Shown here one piece after another: positions 1 to 7,544 of a stretch of DNA of 9,565 nt (positions are counted from its first letter, which is position 1; each line of letters begins with the position of its first letter). The notes under the pieces are model-generated. The model was not told the origin of the DNA. It ran no database searches and worked only from the letters and a program-made list of their open reading frames with translations. The position numbers were made by a program, and so were the translations under genes. Source of the DNA: Bacteroidetes bacterium 4572_114 (lineage in GTDB: Bacteria; Bacteroidota; Bacteroidia; Bacteroidales; 4484-276). The stretch covers positions 1-9,565 of the forward strand of contig NIVA01000039.1 in NCBI GenBank assembly GCA_002254335.1. The letters run 5' to 3'.

Positions 1-3000
1 CCCCCTGAAGGGACTTCCACCTCAAAATTAGTTTTTGGACCGTATCCATCAAAAGATGCAGTAACATCATAGTTGCCCGGTGGGATATCTTCTATGAGGT
101 ACTTGCCCAGCGAGTTGGTAGTTGCCGAAAAGGCCGTCCCTTCAATCTGGACAAATGCGCCCACCAATAATTCATTTGTAGTTTCATCGTAAACTTTACC
201 GCTAAGGTCTCCCGGAGCTGGCAATTCGCCGCTAAGGCTGATGTTATCGATATACCATCCGTTAAGATACCACGAATCCTGGCCATGTGCCCTGAAAAAG
301 ACCTTGAAGATTTCCCCGGCAACATAGCCGGAAACATCAAAGGTTTCGCTGGTCCATCCAAAACCACCTCCCTGGTTGTCGTAAGTTGCAACCGTGTAAA
401 AATCCCCGTTTTCAAATACTACCCGCACAAACAATTCTTCCACCGTTTGTGACTGATATTCATCAAATAAAATATCATAGGATAAAATCACTGTTTCGTA
501 ATCGGTAGCATCAAAAAAGTGGGTGCGCAAATCGAGGTTATAGTCGAAAACACGCGGGGAGTAACTGAATTTTGCCGAAGGTTCAGGGTTTCCAATGTTG
601 TTGTTGACGGCCCAGTTTTCTCCAGTAGCCGTCCATCTGTTGGTTTCAAAACTTCCCGACCCCCAGGTTTCGAGGAAGGGGAAAGTAAATGGCGGCACGT
701 ACTCCCAGTTCACCCTGTCATATAGGTCATTTTCAAAAGCTTCGCCCGCAAAATCGCCGGTGGCATTATCGAAGTGCAGGTATCCGTTATCCGCATTTTT
801 AGTTACATTATATGTCGATCCGGTAGTGTTTGTCGGGAAGACGGCATCATAAATCACGATATCAGCGCCATTGTCCCAGGTGATAAGCGTACCCCCCAGG
901 GCACCATCCTTAAATGTACAGTTTTTGAATATCCAGTCTCCTGGCAGATATGCGCCGCTATGAATATTCACGCCGTCTGTATCCATGTTGCTGAACTCCA
1001 CATTTTCGGCTGCAATTTGACCACCGGCATTTACATCGAATACATAATCGCCTTTTGAAAGGCTGGTAACAGTTATAGCATCCCCACCGCCACCAGGTAA
1101 ATATAACCCACCCCCATTATTTACACTCACACCCCCATCAATCAAAAGGCTGCTACCAGGATTACAAATCAACTGCCCGTTGTCCACGGTGAGTATTTTT
1201 GTAACTGATATGGTTTGTCCCTCCGGTAAAACCACTGAAGCATCATTTTTATCAATTGTTAAATTATAGAAGATTTCATCTTCTGGATAAACAATATCCA
1301 TCTCTCCATCAAAAATCACATTCCCCACAAGTTCATCAAAATGGGCAGGCGTTAGGTTGTTGTTGAAATTACCTGCAATATACATTTCGCCCGGGGCTTC
1401 GAAATTACCGCCATCGATGGTAAAATCGCCGTTGATATTGAGTGTCCCTACGGCAGTAAGTGTAGATGCAAGGGCTTCGGGCGATTTACTGCTTTTGTCC
1501 ATGGTGAGGTTAAAGAGGTTACTTCCTTCATTCACATCAATTTCAGCATCATCGTCATAATTATAGAAAAATACCGTCCCCCCTGTTGGGGTAAAAGTAT
1601 CATTTTCAACGTCCAGGCCCTGGGAAATCCTAATGGTCCCGCCCGTGATATTTTCGGTAAAATTATGGACTGAATAATCATAAACCCTGATGCCCCTATT
1701 CCTAAAATCGAGAACACCATCGCTCATTGTCAGGGAAGCATCACTACTATATGGCCAGTAGCTGTCATCAACCCCACCATGAATATTCATCACCCCTCCA
1801 GTTATCTCAAGGCTTCCGTTAAGGTCGATGAACTCTCCGGAACCCGTTCCCTGGTGCAGGTCGATCTGGCCGGCGGTAAGAATGTAGTTTCCGTAAATCC
1901 CATTGTCCAACAAATCGAAAGCTTCAAACTCACCACCATTTACACGGATGGTACCTTGTGTCCAGTCTAAATGCTGCACCGAGGTATAATTTTCGTGAAA
2001 GCGCAATTCACCGTTAAATTTATCAATTTCCAATTCGTAAAAATTTTCACCATTAACTTGCTGTGTGAGGCTGCCGGTAAAAATCACCCTTGCATTTCCG
2101 TGGTTAAACCCTGAATTATTGGTCCAGCTACCTTTGATGTAAATGTCATGCCCGTTTGCCTTTAATACCCCATCCGAAATAGTCAGGTTACCTCTTATCT
2201 CAATATCGCTGGACAACACAACCCAATCTTCAACATTAATTTCAACATTATTAAAATAACTGCCCGGGGAAGAGTAAACGCCTGGCCCGCCGGGACCGGG
2301 ATGGTTGAAAGTAATTTTGCCATTTGGGAAGGTAACCTGGCTCCCGATGTAGGCCAGGTAAGTCCCATCCAGGATAGTTGGATTCATTGAGTATCCAATA
2401 TATATTGCACCAGGTTCAATCTGGAATGCTCCACCTATCCTCAAGGGATAAACGCCCCCGGGGCACATATCAAAGGCGGCAAAGGCACCATCGGTTTTTG
2501 TAACTTTCAGGTCAAAAAACCTGCAATCGTCGGATTTGATATAAATCAGTGAATTTTCATCGCCGGTAAAATTGACAAATCCGTGGTTTAAATTCAGGAT
2601 GATATCAGTATCGAAAGTCCAATCGCCATGAACATACATGCCCGAACCTTCAGTCATTTCGAGGTAACTATAACGTACTGCCAGCACATCTCCGTAGCAG
2701 GAAATCCGTGAATCCGTGTTTAAGATGTACAAATCACCATATAAATTAAGGTTATTATTAATAGTGAGGTTATGGTCCATAATGCGCAGGTTGCCATTTC
2801 CCTGGATATTCAACGTCCCGCAAACTGCGTCACTGCCGGTGATGCGGGGATCGTTGGGCCCGTCGCCAATAACAACCTTTGATGCAGCATTAGGAACTAT
2901 GTGGCCCACCCAATTGTCAGGGTCGTGCCAGTTATTGGACACATCACCCGTCCATATAAATGCCTCGTCGATTTTAATGCCAATCATACCATTTCCAGTC

Positions 3001-5141
3001 CCACGTTCTTTCAGGAAGAAACAAATCCCGTAATCATCTTCTTCGGTAATATCCACTACAAACGATTCTTTGGTGTTGCCATAATTTTCAGATATATAAT
3101 CGGCGTCCCAAATGCGGCTGTAGTAATTTCCATCGGTGGATGAAAAGAATGCCATGTCAACATCCATATTTCCGGAAATTCGATACATTTCAAAATAATA
3201 ATATCCAGGGGCAAGGTGGATGTCGCGCATCTCAACAAATTTATCTTCCTGCCAGTTCAATTGCACAGTTGCACCCGGCGTTAGGGTAAGTTCATCGTTG
3301 TCTCCTTCATATTGAACATACACTGTTGTGTCCCCATCGTGGGGCCTGACTTTAATCCCATAGGTTTCTGTGGGCAGATGATTGCCATCGAGCACCACAA
3401 AGTTTTGCCTTTTCAGGTGATATGATTCCATAATCAAATCATCGAAATCTTCATCCCAAAGTTCGCAGCTCCATCGACAACCGGATGTTTCGGGGAATGC
3501 CCCTACAATGGCCCAGGAGGGATGTGCATGTTCAAACCTGTAATACTCGGCTTCGGTTTCGGCTTCTTCAACCTGTGAATGATGTAGAAATGGGACAAAC
3601 CCGCCCTCATGTATCTTGAAATTACCCCAGCTACCATCGGCGGCAGCTATGTATGGGGCAAACTCGGTATCCTGCAGATAAACCATAACGCGGCAATCGT
3701 CGGAAGCAACGCCTGAAGGGACTTCCCAATTATAATATCCACAGTTCTCTGCCCCGGCTTCAATAAGATTGAAACTAAGCCCACCGGTTGTTGAATAAAA
3801 AAGATCGACAGACGTAGTGCCATAATATTTATCGGCAGCCCAGAGTATCTCATAAAAATCACCTTCATACACATCTTCGCCATCTCCATCATCATTGTAC
3901 CTTCGATCGCCAAAAGGGCGGCGCAAATAAACCGCATCCCCGGTAGAGCCACCGGGATGCACCGTAACGAGGTGCAACATCGACCACCGGCTGATTGAAA
4001 CAATTTCAGGCTCCCAGGTATAGTGGGTATAAACTTTATTATTTGAAGAGTTGTATCCAATTGCACAAACCGAGTGACCTGAAATATCTATATGCAAAGG
4101 CCTTCCGGCATCTATCTCCTCTTTTGTCCTTGTCCAGTGGAGGGAATAGTGCGTGCCAATATTAAAACTGTAGGGCAATATATCGTTGCAAACTTCCTTG
4201 TAGCCATTGTCCATCATGTGTGGCATTGTTGTTCCCGATAAAGTGTCGGTATCCATTGCCAGGGCCAGCATCAATTGAAGGTTGGCGACATTATAATCCC
4301 ACTCACCTCCATTATCAATGGCATCCCAACGCTGATAATGATATTGGACAAACCCGGCATATTTCCAGCTTTCGAAAAGGGAAGTTACATCCCAGTATGC
4401 AAGCAACATGGCGGCGGCAGTTGGCGTGCAACCATAGCTCCAGTCGTAAAAAGGCATCGACTGATAATAAGGGATGTATTTGGCGGCATCGGTAGCGGGC
4501 GTAAACCCATCCAAATATTTTTGCCAATCCCCGCTAAAGTCATCCGGCTGAATAAAGTAGGTGGCTTCCTGCCTTCGGGCCTCAAATTCCTCCTGGCCGA
4601 TAATCCCTCCTGTAGGTGAAAGGTTTATGAATTTTACCGTATCACCACACCTATACTTATACCAGGTATTGAAGTGATCGAAATAATAAACTTTTACAAA
4701 TTCAGCAGTTTGCCCATTGAAAGTTTTTTTGAGCATCTTTTCCAATTTTGCTGCTTCGGCATATTCCGGTGAGAGACATGCCGACGATTCTATCATTACC
4801 GGCAGGTTGGGCCGGGCAGCAACCAAAAGCCTCCCAAATTTTCCGGCGCCCCATTGGGCACGTTTGTTACCGCTTTCTTTAAACTCTTTTCGGTCGGTTA
4901 ATAGTTGTTCCTGTGAGGGAAATGGCCCTCCAATTGAATAATTGAACCGCCAGGCGATGATCTCTTCATCCAGCCCATAATAGGGAATTGGATCGGATGG
5001 ATAAACATCGCCCCAATAAGCCTGTGCATTTTTATCGGCAATTTTTTTGATCTCCTGAAAAGGGACAGTTTCGATGCTTTGCGCTGATGCGAAAACACTG
5101 ATGAGCAACAGCGTAATCGAGATTGTAATTTGTTGTTTCAT
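1..5141 (-). CDS. Giant secreted C39-like cysteine peptidase / beta-helix protein (3' end outside window)
   Basis: I read this frame codon by codon from the ATG at 5141 to the left edge: 1713 codons, no stop, no terminus. Residues 1-20 form a signal peptide (MKQQ, hydrophobic core, cleavage likely after ASA before Q21). A papain-like peptidase domain follows, with probable catalytic Cys238 in YGCTPTAAAMLLAYWD and His356 in GHSVCAIGYN. These resemble C39-type peptidases (PF13529), but no third catalytic residue was assigned. Residues about 425-492 resemble Kre9/KNH beta domains (EILW, then YSTTGG, then YNWEVP). From Trp730 (WTGD...NNWHDPDNW) to about 1460 lies a Gly/Asn-rich beta-helix-like region with repeats of about 80 residues. 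Residues about 1485-1640 look like a jelly-roll (MAM-like) domain. From 1644 a carboxypeptidase-regulatory-like domain begins (GKVYD, later GKYLIEDIPPGNYDV) and is cut off. The protein is probably exported and surface-bound or released, perhaps through T9SS, but any sorting domain lies outside the window. Function as an active protease is inferred. Confidence 0.88.
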   Translation of the reverse strand, partial: MKQQITISITLLLISVFASAQSIETVPFQEIKKIADKNAQAYWGDVYPSDPIPYYGLDEEIIAWRFNYSIGGPFPSQEQLLTDRKEFKESGNKRAQWGAGKFGRLLVAARPNLPVMIESSACLSPEYAEAAKLEKMLKKTFNGQTAEFVKVYYFDHFNTWYKYRCGDTVKFINLSPTGGIIGQEEFEARRQEATYFIQPDDFSGDWQKYLDGFTPATDAAKYIPYYQSMPFYDWSYGCTPTAAAMLLAYWDVTSLFESWKYAGFVQYHYQRWDAIDNGGEWDYNVANLQLMLALAMDTDTLSGTTMPHMMDNGYKEVCNDILPYSFNIGTHYSLHWTRTKEEIDAGRPLHIDISGHSVCAIGYNSSNNKVYTHYTWEPEIVSISRWSMLHLVTVHPGGSTGDAVYLRRPFGDRRYNDDGDGEDVYEGDFYEILWAADKYYGTTSVDLFYSTTGGLSFNLIEAGAENCGYYNWEVPSGVASDDCRVMVYLQDTEFAPYIAAADGSWGNFKIHEGGFVPFLHHSQVEEAETEAEYYRFEHAHPSWAIVGAFPETSGCRWSCELWDEDFDDLIMESYHLKRQNFVVLDGNHLPTETYGIKVRPHDGDTTVYVQYEGDNDELTLTPGATVQLNWQEDKFVEMRDIHLAPGYYYFEMYRISGNMDVDMAFFSSTDGNYYSRIWDADYISENYGNTKESFVVDITEEDDYGICFFLKERGTGNGMIGIKIDEAFIWTGDVSNNWHDPDNWVGHIVPNAASKVVIGDGPNDPRITGSDAVCGTLNIQGNGNLRIMDHNLTINNNLNLYGDLYILNTDSRISCYGDVLAVRYSYLEMTEGSGMYVHGDWTFDTDIILNLNHGFVNFTGDENSLIYIKSDDCRFFDLKVTKTDGAFAAFDMCPGGVYPLRIGGAFQIEPGAIYIGYSMNPTILDGTYLAYIGSQVTFPNGKITFNHPGPGGPGVYSSPGSYFNNVEINVEDWVVLSSDIEIRGNLTISDGVLKANGHDIYIKGSWTNNSGFNHGNARVIFTGSLTQQVNGENFYELEIDKFNGELRFHENYTSVQHLDWTQGTIRVNGGEFEAFDLLDNGIYGNYILTAGQIDLHQGTGSGEFIDLNGSLEITGGVMNIHGGVDDSYWPYSSDASLTMSDGVLDFRNRGIRVYDYSVHNFTENITGGTIRISQGLDVENDTFTPTGGTVFFYNYDDDAEIDVNEGSNLFNLTMDKSSKSPEALASTLTAVGTLNINGDFTIDGGNFEAPGEMYIAGNFNNNLTPAHFDELVGNVIFDGEMDIVYPEDEIFYNLTIDKNDASVVLPEGQTISVTKILTVDNGQLICNPGSSLLIDGGVSVNNGGGLYLPGGGGDAITVTSLSKGDYVFDVNAGGQIAAENVEFSNMDTDGVNIHSGAYLPGDWIFKNCTFKDGALGGTLITWDNGADIVIYDAVFPTNTTGSTYNVTKNADNGYLHFDNATGDFAGEAFENDLYDRVNWEYVPPFTFPFLETWGSGSFETNRWTATGENWAVNNNIGNPEPSAKFSYSPRVFDYNLDLRTHFFDATDYETVILSYDILFDEYQSQTVEELFVRVVFENGDFYTVATYDNQGGGFGWTSETFDVSGYVAGEIFKVFFRAHGQDSWYLNGWYIDNISLSGELPAPGDLSGKVYDETTNELLVGAFVQIEGTAFSATTNSLGKYLIEDIPPGNYDVTASFDGYGPKTNFEVEVPSG
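1240..2579 (-). repeat. Protein-level repeats of ~80 residues in the beta-helix region
   Basis: Within the giant secreted protein a motif recurs: a short beta strand (VIFTG, VFFYN, VIFDG, VNFTG), about 12-16 residues, then a Phe/Tyr, Asn/Asp/Glu, Leu pattern ending in D-K or T-K (FYELEIDK, LFNLTMDK, FYNLTIDK, FFDLKVTK). Copies begin near residues 855, 941 (the weakest), 1017, 1188 and 1273. The spacings are 86, 76, 171 and 85 residues, so the long interval is about two units and probably hides a worn copy. Stretches between copies carry S/GDG and NxxL-type turns, as expected of right-handed beta-helix surface proteins. The DNA itself is not visibly repetitive, so the duplications are old. Confidence 0.65.
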
Positions 5142-5164
5142 TTTAAAATATCCTTTCTTTTTTT

Positions 5165-5196
5165 TAAAGATATGGTTTTTTAAATTAATGTTCCAA
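5165..5196 (-). promoter_or_regulatory. Probable promoter of the giant peptidase gene
   Basis: Reading the minus strand, TTGG (5196-5193) is followed after exactly 20 bases by TATCTTTA (5172-5165). This matches the Bacteroidota -33/-7 pattern TTG...TAnnTTTG at 7 of 8 positions in the -7 box. Transcription would start about 15-20 bases upstream of the ATG at 5141. The leader has a purine-rich GAAAGGA about 10 bases before the start. The promoter overlaps the 3' end of the upstream small membrane gene, which suggests the peptidase gene can be transcribed on its own. Confidence 0.5.
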
Positions 5197-5404
5197 TTGT
5201 TATGATAGTGAACAGCCAGCTTAACAATGTCATGAACAGTTCAGTTTTTCTTGAAACCTCACCATGCCAGTTTCTGATAGCGAAAATTACCAGGATACCT
5301 GCAACCCCAATAATCCAATAAAACTGGGTTTGCAATATGGCAGCGGAAATAAATATGATTGCTAAACTGGTGATGCAAGAAATATTTGTAAGCTGGTTTT
5401 GCAT
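5180..5404 (-). CDS. Small membrane protein, unknown function
   Basis: This 74-residue protein was not recognised as a member of any family. It has three hydrophobic stretches, at about residues 9-25, 28-43 and 57-74. Between the second and third is a charged loop (RNWHGEVSRKTE), which suggests two or three membrane passes and an inner-membrane location. The ATG at 5404 is the only Met giving a full-length product. A TAATTTTG box lies 5 bases before it, but no convincing -33 element was found at the right distance, so expression is uncertain. It lies 38 bases upstream of the giant peptidase gene on the same strand, so co-transcription is possible. The composition is like a genuine membrane protein and unlike the repeat-derived frames next to it. 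Confidence 0.6.
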   Translation of the reverse strand: MQNQLTNISCITSLAIIFISAAILQTQFYWIIGVAGILVIFAIRNWHGEVSRKTELFMTLLSWLFTIITIGTLI

Positions 5405-5491
5405 GGCGACAAAATTAAGGGCAGGGGGATTTTATTGACATGGAGAATAACGCAAAAGGGATGGAGAGGAACGACAGGGGGAGGGGGAATG

Positions 5492-5563
5492 GAGTGATGG
5501 AGTGGTGGAGTGATGGAGTGATGGAGTAGTGGAGTGGTGGAGTGATGGAGTGATGGAGTGGTG
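5492..5563. repeat. 8-bp minisatellite, nine units
   Basis: There are nine head-to-tail copies of an 8-bp unit: GAGTGATG (five copies), GAGTGGTG (three) and GAGTAGTG (one). Variation is limited to the fifth and sixth bases. A period of 8 is not a multiple of 3, so it would not preserve a reading frame, in keeping with a non-coding tract. Array length probably varies by replication slippage. Confidence 0.95.
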
Positions 5564-5567
5564 GGGA

Positions 5568-5609
5568 GATTGATGATTGATGATTGACGATTGACGATTT
5601 TTGATTGGG
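5568..5609. repeat. 7-bp tandem repeat, about six units
   Basis: Directly after the 8-bp array come GATTGAT twice, GATTGAC twice, then the degenerate units GATTTTT and GATTGGG. The change of period from 8 to 7 within five bases indicates two separate slippage-expanded tracts side by side. Confidence 0.85.
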
Positions 5610-5806
5610 GTGTTGATGTGGCGGTGAGGGATAATGGAAGAAGAAACCCTTATGGTCAAGATTTGGATTGGTAAAAAGCAACCCATTAAACTACTCGAGG
5701 TTTTTGTCTGATGAAAGTTCAACAATATCAATAAAAGATATTGATAATCAATCGTAATAGTAAAAGGGATATTATTGTTTTCATCTTTGCAGGGATCCGG
5801 CAAAAA

Positions 5807-6502
5807 CTACAAAATATTTTTAAGTTCAATTAAATCCTGAATTTCAAATGTTGCCCCTCCATTGTGCGCAACTTTTTGAGGGTTGAAGAAAACTGCATCC
5901 ATTCCGATTTCGGACGCACCCACTATATCCACTTCAAAATCGTCTCCAATCATCACGCTTTCTGCGGCATTGGTCCCAACTGTCCTCAGGGCAAAATCGA
6001 AAATGCACCTGGTAGGTTTCTTGCAACCTGCATCCTCTGAAGTAATCACTTGCTCAAAATATTGATCCAACTTACTATTTTTAAGCTTACTGTCCTGAAC
6101 CTCTTCAAACCCATTGGTGATGATATGGAGCGGGTACTTTTTGTTCAGATAAATCAATATATCATGTGTGTGTGGAAACAGGTTGGTTTTTTGTGGGCTG
6201 ATGGTAATATAATCCAAACCGATTTTTTCGGCTAATGTAGGATCATCAATCCCAAAATCCAAGAGGGTAAGTTCAAACCTTCGCGACTTTAGATAATTTT
6301 TTTCAATCTTCCCATCGCGGTACAAAGCCCAGAGAATATTATTGTGGTGTAGGTAACTTCGCGTAAAATCACCAATAGATTTAATCCCTAATTCCCTTAG
6401 CGAATATTTTTTGTAAATATCTTTGTAAGTTTCCTGTGCATTTTTTTCAAAATCCCAAAGGGTCCTGTCCAGGTCAAAAAAGATATGCTTGTATTTTTTC
6501 AT
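5807..6502 (-). CDS. HAD-family phosphatase, YjjG-type pyrimidine nucleotidase
   Basis: The 231-residue protein has all four haloacid dehalogenase motifs. Motif I is DLDRT (nucleophile Asp10, acid/base Asp12), motif II is ITN (Thr129, Asn130), motif III is the Lys pair 161-162, and motif IV is GDDFEVD (Asp187, Asp188) for magnesium. A helical cap lies between motifs I and II at about residues 16-100. Sequence and length match the YjjG family (noncanonical pyrimidine nucleotidases), soluble enzymes that dephosphorylate nucleoside monophosphates such as dUMP, dTMP and damaged analogues. The exact substrate is inferred from the family. The frame is open further upstream to an ATG at 6550, but that adds a peptide read from a tandem repeat. 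MKKYKHIFFDLD at 6502 is the normal family N-terminus and was chosen. The gene is monocistronic here and divergent from the SPFH gene. Confidence 0.9.
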   Translation of the reverse strand: MKKYKHIFFDLDRTLWDFEKNAQETYKDIYKKYSLRELGIKSIGDFTRSYLHHNNILWALYRDGKIEKNYLKSRRFELTLLDFGIDDPTLAEKIGLDYITISPQKTNLFPHTHDILIYLNKKYPLHIITNGFEEVQDSKLKNSKLDQYFEQVITSEDAGCKKPTRCIFDFALRTVGTNAAESVMIGDDFEVDIVGASEIGMDAVFFNPQKVAHNGGATFEIQDLIELKNIL

Positions 6503-6521
6503 GGTTTCTGTAATTCTGCTG

Positions 6522-6552
6522 CGAAAGTACAACATAACACAACACAACACAA
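6522..6552 (-). promoter_or_regulatory. Possible promoter of the HAD gene, inside a 5-bp repeat
   Basis: On the minus strand TACTTTCG (6529-6522) fits TAnnTTTG at 7 of 8 positions and would give a leader of about 15 bases before the ATG at 6502. Upstream, a run of TTGTG/ATGTT units offers TTG at the -33 position with a 20-base spacer (TTG at 6552-6550). Because several TTG triplets occur in the repeat, the exact -33 element cannot be fixed. Confidence 0.4.
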
Positions 6553-6555
6553 CAT
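6531..6555. repeat. 5-bp tandem repeat AACAC/AACAT, five units
   Basis: The units are AACAT, AACAC, AACAC, AACAC and AACAT in direct succession. They lie immediately upstream of the HAD gene's likely -7 box and run into the left arm of the 20-bp palindrome. Confidence 0.85.
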
Positions 6556-6569
6556 AGCATGCTATGTTG
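6550..6569. repeat. Perfect 20-bp palindrome in the divergent spacer
   Basis: CAACATAGCA is followed directly by its exact reverse complement TGCTATGTTG, with no loop. The right arm continues into three direct copies of GCTATGTT (6561-6584, the last being GCTACGTT). A symmetric site between two divergent genes suits a dimeric DNA-binding protein, but no regulator is identified. There is no loop and no T-run in the usual position, which argues against a terminator. Confidence 0.8.
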
Positions 6570-6606
6570 CTATGTTGCTACGTTGTAAAAAAAAATCAAA
6601 AAAAAC

Positions 6607-6636
6607 TTTGATTTTCAAATTATAGTCATATCTTTG
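6607..6636 (+). promoter_or_regulatory. Promoter of the SPFH gene
   Basis: TTTG (6607-6610) is followed after 18 bases by TATCTTTG (6629-6636), an exact match to the Bacteroidota -7 consensus TAnnTTTG. The -33 spacing is close to the usual 19-20. The predicted start is about 40 bases upstream of the ATG at 6683. The leader is A/T-rich, with no clear Shine-Dalgarno sequence, as is common in this phylum. Confidence 0.75.
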
Positions 6637-6682
6637 CAATATCATATTAATATCATAATAAATTAATTTAAAGTTTAAAACT

Positions 6683-7537
6683 ATGAAAGAAGAAAAGAGT
6701 TTTTCACCGATGTCGGGTTACCTGATGGTGGTAATTGTCCTTGTGTTGATCATTGTCCCAATCCTGGGTTTGTTCCTGATGAAAATGCTTTGGCTGATCG
6801 TCCCCCTCGTTTTGGGTATTTTCCTTGCAATAGGGTTCTTGGTGGTTAACCCAAACGAATCTGCTGTGATGGTGCTTTTTGGGGCATACAAAGGAACGAT
6901 TAAAAAGAACGGGTTTTTTTGGGCCAACCCATTTCTTGCCCGTAAGAAAATTTCGCTGCGTGCCCGCAACCTCGACAGCGATCCGATTAAAGTAAACGAT
7001 AAGGTTGGAAACCCGATTATGATTGGGATTGTTTTGGTATGGAGGGTGCAAGATACATTTAAGGCTGCCTTCGAAGTAGATGATTATTCCCACTTTGTAG
7101 ATATTCAAAGTGAAGCTGCTATACGTAAACTTGCCGGACATTATCCTTATGATAATTTCGATGATGAGGGAGCCGAAACTACCTTACGTTCGGGCGGTGA
7201 AGAGGTGAATTATGTGCTCGAAGAGGAACTTACCGAAAGGCTGGCCATTGCAGGAATTGAAGTGCACGAAGCCAGGATCAGTTACCTTGCATATTCCTCC
7301 GAAATTGCCGGTGCAATGCTTCGCCGTCAGCAGGCCACGGCCATTGTAGCTGCAAGGATAAAAATTGTTGAAGGTGCCGTAAGCATGGTGGAAATGGCAT
7401 TGGAGCAGCTTTCAGATAAAAACATTATCGAAATGGATGATGATAAAAAAGCAGCGATGGTCAGTAACCTGATGGTGGTACTTTGCTCAGATAAAGATGC
7501 CACACCAATTGTAAACACAGGAACGCTACATCAGTAA
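6683..7537 (+). CDS. SPFH/band-7 domain membrane protein (prohibitin/stomatin-like)
   Basis: The 284-residue protein has two closely spaced hydrophobic segments at about residues 13-33 and 36-55, leaving a short N-terminus and a large soluble domain. Residues about 56-220 form an SPFH (band 7) domain. It begins VVNPNESAVMVLFGAYKGT and includes the GFFWANPF segment. It ends with the family hallmark around residues 203-233: YSSEIAGAML, then RRQQATAIVAAR, then IVEGAV. A short helical tail follows. SPFH proteins form ring- or cage-like oligomers at membranes and act as scaffolds, often for membrane proteases or lipid domains. No catalytic residues are expected. The start is supported by the promoter 47 bases upstream and by the position of the membrane segments. 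No NfeD-type or FtsH-type partner is present in the window. Confidence 0.9.
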   Translation: MKEEKSFSPMSGYLMVVIVLVLIIVPILGLFLMKMLWLIVPLVLGIFLAIGFLVVNPNESAVMVLFGAYKGTIKKNGFFWANPFLARKKISLRARNLDSDPIKVNDKVGNPIMIGIVLVWRVQDTFKAAFEVDDYSHFVDIQSEAAIRKLAGHYPYDNFDDEGAETTLRSGGEEVNYVLEEELTERLAIAGIEVHEARISYLAYSSEIAGAMLRRQQATAIVAARIKIVEGAVSMVEMALEQLSDKNIIEMDDDKKAAMVSNLMVVLCSDKDATPIVNTGTLHQ

Positions 7538-7544
7538 GAGAGGA

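Larger units (their letters stand above)
5405..5806. other. Non-coding spacer with simple tandem repeats
   Basis: About 400 bases between the small membrane gene and the HAD gene carry no convincing gene. The left half holds the 8-bp and 7-bp tandem repeats listed separately. The right half is A/T-rich and contains a short inverted repeat, CAATATC (5723-5729) and GATATTG (5737-5743), with a 7-base loop. It lies downstream of the HAD gene but lacks a T-run, so it was not called a terminator. Open frames here are low-complexity translations of the repeats (His-Ser-Ile-Thr-Pro-Leu strings) and are not called. Confidence 0.7.

Noticed and set aside
3647..4066. 139-codon open frame on the minus strand inside the giant peptidase gene
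   Set aside because: It is out of frame with the continuous 1713-codon gene and shows no domain. It is a shadow of that gene. Several shorter frames within 92-5098 were rejected for the same reason.
5492..5609. CRISPR-like array
   Set aside because: The units are 7-8 bp in direct contact with no spacers, so this is a simple tandem repeat.
5723..5743. Inverted repeat CAATATC/GATATTG downstream of the HAD gene as a terminator
   Set aside because: It is A/T-rich with a 7-bp stem and no T-run on the transcribed side, so it is unlikely to terminate transcription alone.
5415..5803. Two overlapping minus-strand open frames (about 88 and 123 codons) rich in His, Ser, Thr, Pro
   Set aside because: They are translations of the 8-bp and 7-bp tandem arrays. 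The composition is low-complexity, no start-site context is seen, and the repeat periods do not keep a frame.
6503..6550. 16-residue N-terminal extension of the HAD protein from the ATG at 6550
   Set aside because: The extension is read from the AACAC tandem repeat and crosses the likely promoter. The family N-terminus begins at MKKYKHIFFDLD (6502).
6704..7141. 145-codon open frame antisense to the SPFH gene
   Set aside because: The sense frame gives a clear SPFH protein with a consensus promoter. The antisense product is His/Asn-rich with no recognisable features.
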